Origin: an uncultured Opitutia bacterium
Lineage (GTDB): Bacteria; Verrucomicrobiota; Verrucomicrobiia; Opitutales; Opitutaceae
Direction: 5' to 3'
DNA length: 22,687 bases
Assembly (NCBI GenBank): GCA_937952235.1
Contig: CALFZM010000276.1
Location: 1-22,687, forward strand
Position numbers and translations under genes: made by a program. The notes beneath the pieces were generated by a model. That model made no database searches. It was not told the DNA's origin and worked only from the letters and a program-made list of their open reading frames with translations. Shown here in pieces: positions 15,274-22,687 of the stretch. Each line of letters opens with the position of its first letter. Within the stretch, counting starts at the first letter, position 1.

Positions 15274-16356
15274 ATGAGATCACCCCTGCCCCTCGCGCTG
15301 TTCCTCGTCCTCGCTGCGTGCTGCTCTGCCTCGCCGTGGACCATCTCCACCGTCGCGGGCACCGGGGTACGCGGCTTCAGCGGCGACGGCGGTCCCGCCA
15401 CCGCGGCGGAGATCAACGACCCGTTCGGGGTGGTCCGCGGCCCCGACGGAGCGTGGTGGTTTTGCGAATACGGCGGACAGCGCATCCGGAAGATCGACCG
15501 GGCAGGGCGCATCTCCACCGTGGCCGGCACCGGCCAGGCCGGCTACACCGGCGACGGCGGTCCCGCGCTGCAGGCGACGTTCAACAAGCCGCACGAGATC
15601 CGCTTCGACGCCGCCGGCAACGTCTACATCGCCGACATGGTCAACCAGGCCATCCGGCGCATCGACGCGAAGACCGGCGTGATCACCACGTTCGCCGGCA
15701 ACCGGACGAAAGGGTATGGCGGCGATGGCGGCCCGGCGCACGCCGCCGCGTTGAACAATCCGCACAGCATCCAGTTCGGACCGGATGGACACCTCTACAT
15801 CTGCGACATCGGCAACCACGTCATCCGCCGCGTCGACCTGGGCACCGGGATCATCTCCACCTTCGCGGGCACCGGCAAGGCGGGCGACACGCCCGACGGC
15901 GCGCCGATCGCCGGCACGCCCCTCCGCGGACCGCGTTCGCTCGACTTCGATCGTGCCGGAAATCTCTGGCTGGCGACGCGCGAGGGCAACCAGGTGTTCC
16001 GCTTCGACCTGAAGGCCGGGCGCATCCACCATGTCGCCGGCACCGGCAAGCCGGGGTTCACCGGCAACGGCGGGCCGGCGAAACTCGCCACGCTCAGCGG
16101 GCCGAAGGGCATCGCGATCGATGCCTCGGGCAACGTCTGGCTCGCCGACACCGAGAGCCACTCCGTCCGCATGATCGACGCCCGCACCGGTCGGCTCGAA
16201 CTCATGGCCGGCACCGGAAAGAAGGGCAACGGCGGCGACGGCGACCCGCTGCAGTGCGCGATGGCCCGGCTGCACGGAATCTTCGTCGACGCCGACGGCG
16301 CCGTGTACATCGGCGATAGCGAAGCGCACAAGGTGCGCGTCATGCGACGCCGCTGA
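15274..16356 (+). CDS. NHL-repeat beta-propeller, probable lipoprotein
   Basis: 360 aa from ATG 15274. The N terminus MRSPLPLALFLVLAAC ends in a lipobox-like LAAC, so C16 may be lipidated. Six NHL blades repeat with a period of about 57 residues, each opening with a VAGTG-type motif at about residues 26, 82, 139, 196, 253 and 311 (for example STVAGTGVRGFSGDGGPAT and STVAGTGQAGYTGDGGPAL). NHL propellers usually bind proteins or carbohydrates; some are lyases, but I see no catalytic signature. It lies 89 bp after the PQQ dehydrogenase and 42 bp before a sulfatase, all on one strand, which suggests a role with those exported enzymes. Confidence 0.88.
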   Translation: MRSPLPLALFLVLAACCSASPWTISTVAGTGVRGFSGDGGPATAAEINDPFGVVRGPDGAWWFCEYGGQRIRKIDRAGRISTVAGTGQAGYTGDGGPALQATFNKPHEIRFDAAGNVYIADMVNQAIRRIDAKTGVITTFAGNRTKGYGGDGGPAHAAALNNPHSIQFGPDGHLYICDIGNHVIRRVDLGTGIISTFAGTGKAGDTPDGAPIAGTPLRGPRSLDFDRAGNLWLATREGNQVFRFDLKAGRIHHVAGTGKPGFTGNGGPAKLATLSGPKGIAIDASGNVWLADTESHSVRMIDARTGRLELMAGTGKKGNGGDGDPLQCAMARLHGIFVDADGAVYIGDSEAHKVRVMRRR

Positions 16357-16379
16357 TGCGCGTCCGCCGGAGCGTCGTC

Positions 16380-16445
16380 GCTGGCCTTCCCCTTTCCGAT
16401 GAAACCGTACGCAGCGAAAGGTGGCGCGGCTGGTCCTCGAGCCGC
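16380..16445. repeat. REP-like repeat, diverged copy overlapping the sulfatase start
   Basis: These 66 bases align without gaps to copy A (1751-1816) at 48 positions; the hairpin part 16420-16445 keeps GCGGCT/AGCCGC arms. The copy contains the start codon of the first sulfatase (16399). Copy A read in the same frame gives KTAALKGGAACPQAAA, close to the sulfatase N terminus KPYAAKGGAAGPRAAA. Confidence 0.65.
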
Positions 16446-17922
16446 CGCGAACGACCCCGCTCGCCCCGCCACCCGCCGGTGGCCCGCGCTCGGCCTCCTG
16501 TTGTTCTGGCTCGCGGGCACGCTGGCCGCGGCCGAGGCGCGACGCCCCAACATCGTCTTCCTCTTCGCCGACGACCAGCGCTTCGACACGCTCGGCGCGG
16601 CCGGCCACCCGATCGTCCGCACGCCCCACGTCGATCGCCTCGCGGCCGGCGGCGTGCGCTTCAGCAATGCGTTTGTCACCACCTCCGTCTGCTGGGTCAG
16701 CCGCGCGGTCGTCCTCACCGGCCAGTGGGCGCGTTCGCACGTCCAGCGCGACGCCGTGGCGACGGTGAAGCCGGCCGCGCTCGCCACCTTGATGCCGCTG
16801 CAACTGCGCGCCGCCGGCTATCGCACCGCGCATTTCGGCAAGTGGCATCTGCAGTCGCCGCCAGGCTTCGACCCGGCGCGCCAGTACGACGAGTTCGAGG
16901 CCATCGGCCGCAATCCCTACTTCAAGCCGCAGCCGGACGGCTCGCGCCGTCACGAGACCGATCTCGTCGGCGACCGCGGCGTCGACTTCATCCGGCGCCA
17001 GGCGAAGGACCGGCCGTTCCTGCTTCACCTCTGGTTCAATGCGTCGCACGCCGAGGACAACGACCGCCGGCCGGGCAGCGGTCATTATCCGTGGCCGCCC
17101 TCCGCCGACGGGAGGTACGAGGACGTCGCCATCCCGGCCCCGCGACTCGGCGACCCTGCGATCTTCGCGGCGCAGCCTGAGCACCTCCGGCAGTCGATCA
17201 ATCGCGAGCGCTTCTTCTGGGGCTACGACACGCCGGAGAAGTACCAGGCCAACGTGCGCGCCTACTACCGGATGATCACCGGCATCGATCACGTCGTCGG
17301 CCGCGTGGTCGCCGCGCTCGAGGCCGCGGGCCTGGCGGACAACACCATCATCGTCTACAGCGCCGACAACGGCTACTATCTCGGCGACCGCGGCTTCCAG
17401 GGGAAATGGTCGCACTACGATGAATCGTTGCGGGTGCCGCTCGTCATCCATGACCCGCGGCTGCCGGCCGCACAGCGGGGACGCGTGGAGGACCGGCTGG
17501 CGCTCAACGTCGACCTGCCGGCGACCTTTCTCGACTGGGCGGGCGCGGGGCGGCCCCCGGCGTACGAAGGTCGCAGCCTGGCGCCGCTGCTGCAGGGGGC
17601 GCCGCCCGCGGACTGGCGCACGCACTTCTTCTGCGAGCACCTCGACCTGCCGCCCACGCTCACGTGGGAGGGCGTGCGTGCGAGCCGCTACAAGTACGCG
17701 CGCTATTTCGACCAGCAGCCGGCGTTCGAGCTGCTCCACGACCTGGTCGCCGATCCCGACGAACTGAAGAACCTCGCCCGCGATCCCGCCCATGCCGCCG
17801 CGCTGCGCGCGATGCGCGAACTCTGCGACGCCGAGATGAACGCCCGGGGTGGGGCGCTGCCGCCGGCCGACCAGCGGGGCTACCGGCGGGGAGCGGCCAA
17901 GAAGGCCGGCAAGAAGAAGTGA
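16399..17922 (+). CDS. Exported sulfatase 1, with unusual CWVSR active-site motif
   Basis: A type I (formylglycine-dependent) sulfatase of 507 aa that should hydrolyse sulfate esters, likely on carbohydrates. Residues 1-25 come from a REP-like repeat, followed by a signal peptide (RRWPALGLLLFWLAGTLAAA). The alkaline-phosphatase-superfamily core starts with RPNIVFLFADDQRFDTLG (metal ligands D58, D59). C98 is the expected formylglycine site in SVCWVSRAVVLTGQ; the usual motif is C-x-P/A-x-R and here the third position is Val. HFGKWH (145-150, K148 and H150) and SADNGYYLGDRG (D323, N324) are intact. The tail ends KKAGKKK. ATG 16399 is the only workable start. It lies 42 bp after the NHL gene and 34 bp before the next sulfatase. 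It is probably active, but maturation at CWVSR is uncertain. Confidence 0.93.
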   Translation: MKPYAAKGGAAGPRAAANDPARPATRRWPALGLLLFWLAGTLAAAEARRPNIVFLFADDQRFDTLGAAGHPIVRTPHVDRLAAGGVRFSNAFVTTSVCWVSRAVVLTGQWARSHVQRDAVATVKPAALATLMPLQLRAAGYRTAHFGKWHLQSPPGFDPARQYDEFEAIGRNPYFKPQPDGSRRHETDLVGDRGVDFIRRQAKDRPFLLHLWFNASHAEDNDRRPGSGHYPWPPSADGRYEDVAIPAPRLGDPAIFAAQPEHLRQSINRERFFWGYDTPEKYQANVRAYYRMITGIDHVVGRVVAALEAAGLADNTIIVYSADNGYYLGDRGFQGKWSHYDESLRVPLVIHDPRLPAAQRGRVEDRLALNVDLPATFLDWAGAGRPPAYEGRSLAPLLQGAPPADWRTHFFCEHLDLPPTLTWEGVRASRYKYARYFDQQPAFELLHDLVADPDELKNLARDPAHAAALRAMRELCDAEMNARGGALPPADQRGYRRGAAKKAGKKK

Positions 17923-17956
17923 GCTTGGCCCCTCGCACCGTCCGCCCTTTCGCGCC

Positions 17957-19756
17957 ATGAAAACCCTCCTGTCCCGCCTCCGCGGCGCCCTGGCTTCCTC
18001 CGGATTCGGCCCGGGGCTGGCCGTCCTGTTGCTGGCGGCAGCGCCGCAAGCGCACGCCGCCGCCCCGACGGCCCGGCCGAACGTCATCATCATCATGGCC
18101 GACGACATGGGCTACTCCGACCTGGGGTGCTACGGCGGCGAGATCGACACGCCGAATCTGGACGCCCTGGCGCGCGGGGGCGTGCGGTTCACGCAGTTCT
18201 ACAACACCGCGCGGTGCTGCCCCACGCGCGCGGCGCTGCTCACCGGCCTGTATCCCCACCAGGCGGGCATCGGCCACATGATGAACGACCGCGGGCGGGA
18301 CGGATACCGTGGCGACCTCAACCGCCGCTCCGTCACGATCGCCGAGGCGCTGAAGCCCGCCGGCTACCGCACCTACATGGCCGGAAAGTGGCATGTCACG
18401 AAGCACCTCGTGCCCGGCGAACCGGCGCAGCAGGCCAACTGGCCCCGCCAGCGCGGCTTCGACCGCTTCTACGGGACGATCCACGGCGGCGGCAGCTTCT
18501 TCGATCCCAACACCCTCACCCGCGACAACACCCTGATCTCGCCGTATGCCGATCCCGAATACCAGCCGCGGGAGTTCTACTACACGGATGCCATCAGCGA
18601 CCACGCGGCGCGCTTCGTCGCCGACCACGCCCGCGCCCACGCGGGCACGCCGTTCTTCCTCTACGTCGCCTACACCGCGCCCCACTGGCCGATGCATGCG
18701 AAGGAGGCCGACCTGGCGAAGTACCGCGGACGCTACGACGCCGGCTACGATGCGATCCGGGCCGCGCGCGTGGAGAAGATGAAGCGCCTGGGATTGATCG
18801 ACCCCCGCTGGCAGGTGACGCCGGCCGCGGGCGGAAACTGGGCCGGCGTGAAGGATCCCGCGTTCGAGCGGCGCTGCATGGAGGTTTACGCGGCGATGGT
18901 CGACTGCCTCGACCAGGGCGTGGGCCGGCTGGTGGCCGAGTTGAAGCGGACCGGCCAGTTCGAGAACACGCTCATCTTCTTCCTGCAGGACAACGGCGGC
19001 TGCGCGGAACAGATGGGACGGGCGGGCGAGTTCAAGCCGCGGCCCGCGCAGCCGACGCTGCCTCCGCTGGCCGCCTCGTACCTGCAGCCCGACATGATTC
19101 CGAAGCAGACGCGCGACGGCTACCCGATGCGCCAGGGCCATGGCATCCTGCCGGGCGGACCGGACACCTTCCATGCCTACGGCGAGGCCTGGGCCAACGT
19201 CAGCAACACGCCGTTCCGCGAGTACAAGCACTGGGTGCACGAAGGCGGCATCAGCACGGCCCTGATCGCCCACTGGCCCGCGGGGATCCCGTCCGCCCGG
19301 CACCATGCCCTCGAACCGCAGCCCGGACACCTCATCGACCTCATGGCCACCTGCCTCGATGTGGCCGGAGCCGAGTATCCGCGCACGTTCGCGGGCGAGA
19401 CGATCCAGCCGCTCGAGGGCGTCAGCCTGCGCCCGGGCTTCTCCGGCCGCGCGCTGGGCCGGCGCGAGCCGATCTTTTTCGAACACGAAGGGAACCGCGC
19501 GGTGCGTGCCGGCGACTGGAAACTCGTGGCGAAGGGCCCGGCGGGTCCCTGGGAACTCTACGACATGGCTTCCGATCGCACCGAGATGCACGATCTTGCC
19601 GCACGCGAACCCGAGCGGGTGCGCGCGCTGGCGGCGCAATGGGAGGCCTGGGCGAAGCGCGCCCAAGTGCTGCCGTGGATCTGGACGCCGGCCTACGGCG
19701 AGCCCGCGTCCGCGGGCGCGGCCCGGAAGGCGAAAAAGAAAAAGGCGGGCGAATGA
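17957..19756 (+). CDS. Exported arylsulfatase 2
   Basis: 599 aa from ATG 17957. A signal peptide covers about residues 1-35 (hydrophobic LAVLLLAAAP, then QAHA). Core motifs: RPNVIIIMADDMGYSDLGCYG (40-60, metal ligands D49 and D50) and RCCPTRAALLTGLYPHQAGI, where C87 in C-C-P-T-R is the formylglycine precursor. GKWHV near residue 145 and LQDNGG near 346 complete the metal and sulfate site. The RCCPTR form and HQAGIGHMMND resemble bacterial AtsA-type arylsulfatases, which remove sulfate from aryl or carbohydrate esters; the natural substrate is unknown. The C terminus ARKAKKKKAGE is lysine-rich. Its stop overlaps the next gene's start by 4 bp (ATGA), so translation is probably coupled. Confidence 0.95.
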   Translation: MKTLLSRLRGALASSGFGPGLAVLLLAAAPQAHAAAPTARPNVIIIMADDMGYSDLGCYGGEIDTPNLDALARGGVRFTQFYNTARCCPTRAALLTGLYPHQAGIGHMMNDRGRDGYRGDLNRRSVTIAEALKPAGYRTYMAGKWHVTKHLVPGEPAQQANWPRQRGFDRFYGTIHGGGSFFDPNTLTRDNTLISPYADPEYQPREFYYTDAISDHAARFVADHARAHAGTPFFLYVAYTAPHWPMHAKEADLAKYRGRYDAGYDAIRAARVEKMKRLGLIDPRWQVTPAAGGNWAGVKDPAFERRCMEVYAAMVDCLDQGVGRLVAELKRTGQFENTLIFFLQDNGGCAEQMGRAGEFKPRPAQPTLPPLAASYLQPDMIPKQTRDGYPMRQGHGILPGGPDTFHAYGEAWANVSNTPFREYKHWVHEGGISTALIAHWPAGIPSARHHALEPQPGHLIDLMATCLDVAGAEYPRTFAGETIQPLEGVSLRPGFSGRALGRREPIFFEHEGNRAVRAGDWKLVAKGPAGPWELYDMASDRTEMHDLAAREPERVRALAAQWEAWAKRAQVLPWIWTPAYGEPASAGAARKAKKKKAGE

Positions 19757-21198
19757 AACACCCCTTCCTTCTCCTCTTCCTGCTGCTCGCCTGGGGCGTC
19801 GCGGCCCCCGCGCACGCGCGACCCAACTTCGTCGTCGTCTTCATCGACGACATGGGGTGGGGCGACTTCTCCTGCTTCGGCAACCGTGACGCGCGCACGC
19901 CGCACATCGACCGCCTCGCGGCCGAAGGACTCCGGTTCGGGCAGTTCTACGTCAATGCTCCGATCTGCTCGCCGTCCCGTGCGGCGCTCACGACCGGACA
20001 GTACCCGCAGCGCTGGCGCATCACGTCGTTCCTGAACAACCGGGCCGACAACGAGCGCCGCGGCGTTGCCCAGTGGCTCGACCCGCAGGCGCCCGTGCTT
20101 GCCCGGTTCCTCCAGTCTGCCGGCTACGCGACCGGGCATTTCGGCAAGTGGCACCTCGGCGGCCAGCGCGACGTCGGGGAGGCCCCGCTGATCACGGCGT
20201 ACGGGTTCGACGAGTCGCTGACCAACTTCGAGGGCCTCGGACCGCGCCTGCTGGGCCTGGCCGACGCGCACGACGGGCAGCCCGTGCGCCGGCATGCGCT
20301 CAATTCCGAGAAACTCGGGCGCGGGCCGGTGATCTGGTACGACCGGTCCCGTCTCACCGAGGGCTTCACCGGCGCCGCCATCCAGTTCATCGATCATGCG
20401 GTCGCCGCGGGAAAACCGTTCTACGTCAACCTGTGGCCTGACGACGTGCATTCGCCGTTTTTCCCTCCGGCCGCGCGTCGCGGCGACGGCGCCAAGCGGA
20501 CACTTTACCATGCCGTGCTGGAGACGATGGACGCCCAGCTCGGCGTGCTCTTCGACCACATCCGGAACACGCCCGCGCTGCGGGAGAACACCCTCGTGCT
20601 CGTCTGCTCCGACAACGGGCACGAACCGGGCGCGGGCTCGGCGGGGCCGTTCCGCGGTGCCAAGACCACGCTCTACGAAGGCGGCGTGCGCTCGCCCCTC
20701 GTGGTTTGGGGGCCGGGCCTGGTCGCGCGCGAGAAGACCGGCAACTTCAATGACGCCTCGGTCTTCGCCGCCTTTGACCTCGCGCCTTCGCTGCTGGCCG
20801 TCGCCGGGGTGCCGGCGCCCCGGGGCGTGGCGTTCGACGGCGAGGATGTCTCCGCCGCGCTGCTGGGCCGGAGCGAGCGTGCGCGCCAGGCGCCCATTTT
20901 CTGGCGGCGGCCGCCGGATCGGAAGTCCTGGCCGCAGTACGGCCTGCCCGAGCAGCCCGACCTCGCGGTGCGCGATGGCACGTGGAAACTGCTGTGCAAC
21001 TACGACGGCTCGCGCCCCCAGCTCTACGATCTCGCCGCCGACCGCGGCGAGTCGAGCGATGTCGCCGCGCGGCATCCCGAGGTGGTGCGGCGGCTGACGT
21101 CCGCGGTCCTCGCCTGGCATCGGGCCATGCCCCCGGACAACGGGCCGGCCCTGGGCGCTCCCGGCGCGCAGCCGCCGCGCAAGAAGAAGGCGCCATAG
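19753..21198 (+). CDS. Exported sulfatase 3
   Basis: 481 aa from ATG 19753, which overlaps the preceding stop (ATGA). The signal peptide MKHPFLLLFLLLAWGVAAPA is followed by HARPNFVVVFIDDMGWGDFS (metal ligands D32 and D33). C72 in ICSPSRAALTTGQYP is a canonical C-x-P-S-R formylglycine site. HFGKWHLGG, PDDVHSPFFPP and CSDNGHEPG provide the remaining active-site residues; GAKTTLYEGGVRSPLVVWGP is a typical sulfatase block. The tail is PPRKKKAP. It is the last gene of the exported-enzyme run; a doubtful minus-strand ORF and then a rightward PLP-enzyme gene follow. The substrate cannot be assigned from sequence alone. Confidence 0.95.
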   Translation: MKHPFLLLFLLLAWGVAAPAHARPNFVVVFIDDMGWGDFSCFGNRDARTPHIDRLAAEGLRFGQFYVNAPICSPSRAALTTGQYPQRWRITSFLNNRADNERRGVAQWLDPQAPVLARFLQSAGYATGHFGKWHLGGQRDVGEAPLITAYGFDESLTNFEGLGPRLLGLADAHDGQPVRRHALNSEKLGRGPVIWYDRSRLTEGFTGAAIQFIDHAVAAGKPFYVNLWPDDVHSPFFPPAARRGDGAKRTLYHAVLETMDAQLGVLFDHIRNTPALRENTLVLVCSDNGHEPGAGSAGPFRGAKTTLYEGGVRSPLVVWGPGLVAREKTGNFNDASVFAAFDLAPSLLAVAGVPAPRGVAFDGEDVSAALLGRSERARQAPIFWRRPPDRKSWPQYGLPEQPDLAVRDGTWKLLCNYDGSRPQLYDLAADRGESSDVAARHPEVVRRLTSAVLAWHRAMPPDNGPALGAPGAQPPRKKKAP

Positions 21199-21217
21199 GG
21201 GCCGCGCCCGCCGAGCC

Positions 21218-21358
21218 TCAATCCTCGAGCTCAGGCATCGCGCACGGCGGGCTGGCGCAGGCGATCGGTGGCGCCGCCGGGCGACCCGGCCGGCGCACGA
21301 CTCGGCGGCGACGCCGGGGCGGGGACGAGGTGGCGGCGCGGCGGCGTTTACGGGGCAT
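21218..21358 (-). CDS. Possible small basic protein (46 aa)
   Basis: ATG 21358 opens a 46-codon frame: MPRKRRRAATSSPPRRRRRV, further Arg/Pro-rich residues, then a short acidic end MPELED. The supporting evidence is a good minus-strand promoter whose predicted start falls only a few bases before the ATG, making a nearly leaderless mRNA. Against it: low complexity, no known family and very high GC, which opens chance frames. It fills most of the gap between sulfatase 3 and the PLP enzyme. A non-coding RNA is the alternative. Confidence 0.35.
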   Translation of the reverse strand: MPRKRRRAATSSPPRRRRRVVRRPGRPAAPPIACASPPCAMPELED

Positions 21359-21367
21359 CCTGAATAG

Positions 21368-21396
21368 ATCGTAATACGAGGCTTTGCCCTTGGCAA
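21368..21396 (-). promoter_or_regulatory. Sigma70-like promoter reading leftward
   Basis: On the minus strand TTGCCA (21396-21391) and TACGAT (21373-21368) are spaced by exactly 17 bp. The -35 lies in a small dyad TTGCC-CTT-GGCAA (21384-21396) that could be an operator. It faces the small basic ORF and runs against the PLP-enzyme gene. Confidence 0.5.
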
Positions 21397-21431
21397 GGTC
21401 CGACGGGCGGCGGCAGACTGCGCGCGTTCCC

Positions 21432-22613
21432 ATGAGCCACTTCCCCCACGGCCTGCACACGCGCTGCGCGCACGCCGGCGCCCGGCGGCGCGGCGAGGCG
21501 GCCAACGCGCCGTTCCAGGCGCCGGTCGTGCAGAGCACGATCTTCGACCTCGGCTCGTCCGCCGAGGCGGAGGCGATCTTCGCCGGTGACCGGCCCGGCT
21601 TCGCGTACTCCCGTTTCGGCAATCCGACGGTGGAGCGGCTGGCCGAAGCGATCGCCGACCTCGAGGGCGGAAGCGGCGCGCTCGTGACGAGCTCCGGCAA
21701 CGCCGCCGTGCTGTGCGCGGTCGCGGCGGCGCTGGCCGGCCGCGACGGACCGCTGCTCACCCACCCGGGCATCTACGGCGGGAGCTACGAGCTTTGCCGG
21801 ATCCTCGCCGACACCTTCCGCGTCCCGGTCGAGACGGCTGACGCCGCCGACGAGGCGGCGTGGCTGGCGGCGGTGAGACGGGCCGGCGCCGTCCTGCTCG
21901 AAACGCCTTCGAATCCGCTGATGCGGTTGATTGACGTGGCGGCCACGGCCGACGCCGCCCGGGCGGCCGGAGCGGCGGTGATCGTCGACAACACGGTGGC
22001 GACGCCGTTCAACCAGCAGCCATTGCGGCTGGGGGCGGACTGGGTCGTGCACTCGACCAGCAAGTACCTCAACGGCCACTCCGACATGATCGGCGGCTGC
22101 ATCGTGAAGCGGGAGCCGCTCACGCCGGGCGACCGGCGGGTGCACAAGAATCTCGGCGGCACGGTGAACGCGTTCGACGCCTGGCTGGTGCTGCGGGGGC
22201 TGCGGACGTTCGCGCTGCGGATGGAGGCGCACAATCGCAACGGCACCGCCGTGGCCGCCTGGCTGGCGCGACATCCGGCCGTGGCCCGGCTCCATTATGC
22301 CGGCGATCCCGCGCATCCGCAGGCGGAACTCGCCCGCCGCCAGCAGCGGCACGGCGGTTCCCTGCTGTCGTTCGAGCTGGCGGGAGGTGAGGCGGCGGCG
22401 ACGCGTTTCCTGGACCGGCTCCGGCTGGTGGTGCACGCCGTCAGCCTCGGCGGGCTGGAAACGCTCGCGACCCGGCCGGCGATGTCGAGCCACCGGGGCA
22501 TGCCGCCGGAGGAGCGACGCCGGGCAGGCGTATCCGACGGCCTGATTCGGCTCGCGGTGGGGGTGGAGACGCTCGAGGACCTGCTGGGGGACCTCGAGCA
22601 GGCGCTGGCCTGA
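21432..22613 (+). CDS. Cys/Met-metabolism PLP-dependent enzyme (trans-sulfuration family)
   Basis: 393 aa from ATG 21432, a fold-type I PLP enzyme of the cystathionine gamma-synthase / gamma-lyase / O-acylhomoserine sulfhydrylase family. The start HGLHTRCAHAG is typical of the family. Y59 and R61 in FAYSRFGNPTVERL bind PLP phosphate from the neighbouring subunit; SSGNAA (88-92) corresponds to the usual SSGMAA; Y115 in GIYGGSYEL stacks on PLP; D186 in VIVDNT contacts the pyridine nitrogen; K211 in HSTSKYLNGHSD carries the Schiff base. The C-terminal GLIRLAVGVETLEDLLGDLE is intact. Position 117 is Gly rather than the Cys of methionine gamma-lyases, which argues against that activity. Synthase or lyase cannot be chosen on sequence alone. 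Promoter not clear. Confidence 0.93.
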   Translation: MSHFPHGLHTRCAHAGARRRGEAANAPFQAPVVQSTIFDLGSSAEAEAIFAGDRPGFAYSRFGNPTVERLAEAIADLEGGSGALVTSSGNAAVLCAVAAALAGRDGPLLTHPGIYGGSYELCRILADTFRVPVETADAADEAAWLAAVRRAGAVLLETPSNPLMRLIDVAATADAARAAGAAVIVDNTVATPFNQQPLRLGADWVVHSTSKYLNGHSDMIGGCIVKREPLTPGDRRVHKNLGGTVNAFDAWLVLRGLRTFALRMEAHNRNGTAVAAWLARHPAVARLHYAGDPAHPQAELARRQQRHGGSLLSFELAGGEAAATRFLDRLRLVVHAVSLGGLETLATRPAMSSHRGMPPEERRRAGVSDGLIRLAVGVETLEDLLGDLEQALA

Positions 22614-22626
22614 GCGGACCCATGCC

Positions 22627-22687
22627 GTTGGACTTCAAATCAGCCCTGAGAACGGCCGCACGGAAAGGTGGAGCGGCTTGTCCTCAA
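22627..22687. repeat. REP-like repeat, copy C (cut by window end)
   Basis: Begins 13 bp after the PLP-enzyme stop and runs off the window. It matches 1751-1811 at 55 of 61 positions without gaps. The left hairpin arm GCGGCTTG (22673-22680) is present; the right arm lies beyond the end. The position after a gene end, as for copy A, fits an intergenic REP-type family. Confidence 0.75.

Noticed and set aside
13316..18108. Very long open frames on the minus strand opposite the PQQ, NHL and sulfatase genes
   Set aside because: They are Arg/Gly/Ala/His-rich with no domain signal and lie antisense to genes with complete catalytic motifs. At about 70 % GC, stop codons are rare in such frames.
1..22687. 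Prophage, insertion sequence, toxin-antitoxin or defence island
   Set aside because: No transposase, integrase, nuclease, methylase or toxin-like gene is visible on either strand, and base composition appears even by eye.

Overview
This is a high-GC (about 70 %) window from a Gram-negative chromosome. The gene set is TonB-type outer-membrane uptake, kdsA for LPS Kdo synthesis, pyrG followed by kdsA, GTG starts, a DUF6941-like small protein, and several secreted sulfatases next to a haem-containing PQQ dehydrogenase. It best fits Verrucomicrobiota, probably Opitutaceae; this placement is inferred from gene content and style, not from a marker-gene comparison. I see no transposase, integrase, phage gene or CRISPR array.

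Layout. (1) 1-1706: the 5' end of a leftward TonB-receptor-type gene diverges from a rightward LacI-family regulator, and the space between them holds two dyads that look like operators. (2) 1707-3605: an intergenic pair of REP-like hairpins, then a leftward PfkB sugar/nucleoside kinase and a leftward DUF6941-like protein, separated by two inverted arrays of a 7-bp repeat that run into the kinase start codon. (3) 3687-8180: rightward housekeeping genes: a small membrane protein, pyrG, kdsA (metal-dependent type), a stand-alone lipoyl/E3-binding protein and a FabH-like ketoacyl synthase. (4) 8181-9846: leftward rsmE, an orphan leftward terminator with a possible small RNA, and tRNA-Leu(CAA) with its own promoter and a hairpin-rich 3' flank. 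(5) 9847-12903: a leftward secreted alpha/beta hydrolase diverges from a rightward polytopic membrane protein fused to Sel1 repeats. (6) 13062-21198: a rightward run of five exported proteins: PQQ dehydrogenase with an inserted c-type haem motif (broken by one missing base), an NHL beta-propeller probable lipoprotein, and three sulfatases, the last two overlapping by 4 bp. (7) 21218-22687: a doubtful small basic ORF on the minus strand with a good sigma70-like promoter, a trans-sulfuration-family PLP enzyme, and the start of another REP-like repeat.

How the parts may work together. Region 6 looks like a periplasmic or surface module that desulfates and oxidises an organic substrate, probably a sulfated glycan; the substrate cannot be read from sequence. 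The TonB receptor/LacI pair is the usual arrangement for regulated carbohydrate uptake. Regions 3 and 4 are core metabolism.

The least expected signals are: a REP-like repeat family with compensatory stem changes, one copy of which supplies the start codon and first ~17 codons of a sulfatase; the 7-bp repeat arrays at the kinase start; the orphan lipoyl/E3-binding protein beside a KAS III; and a sulfatase with an unusual formylglycine motif. No clearly new multi-gene defence or mobile system is visible.
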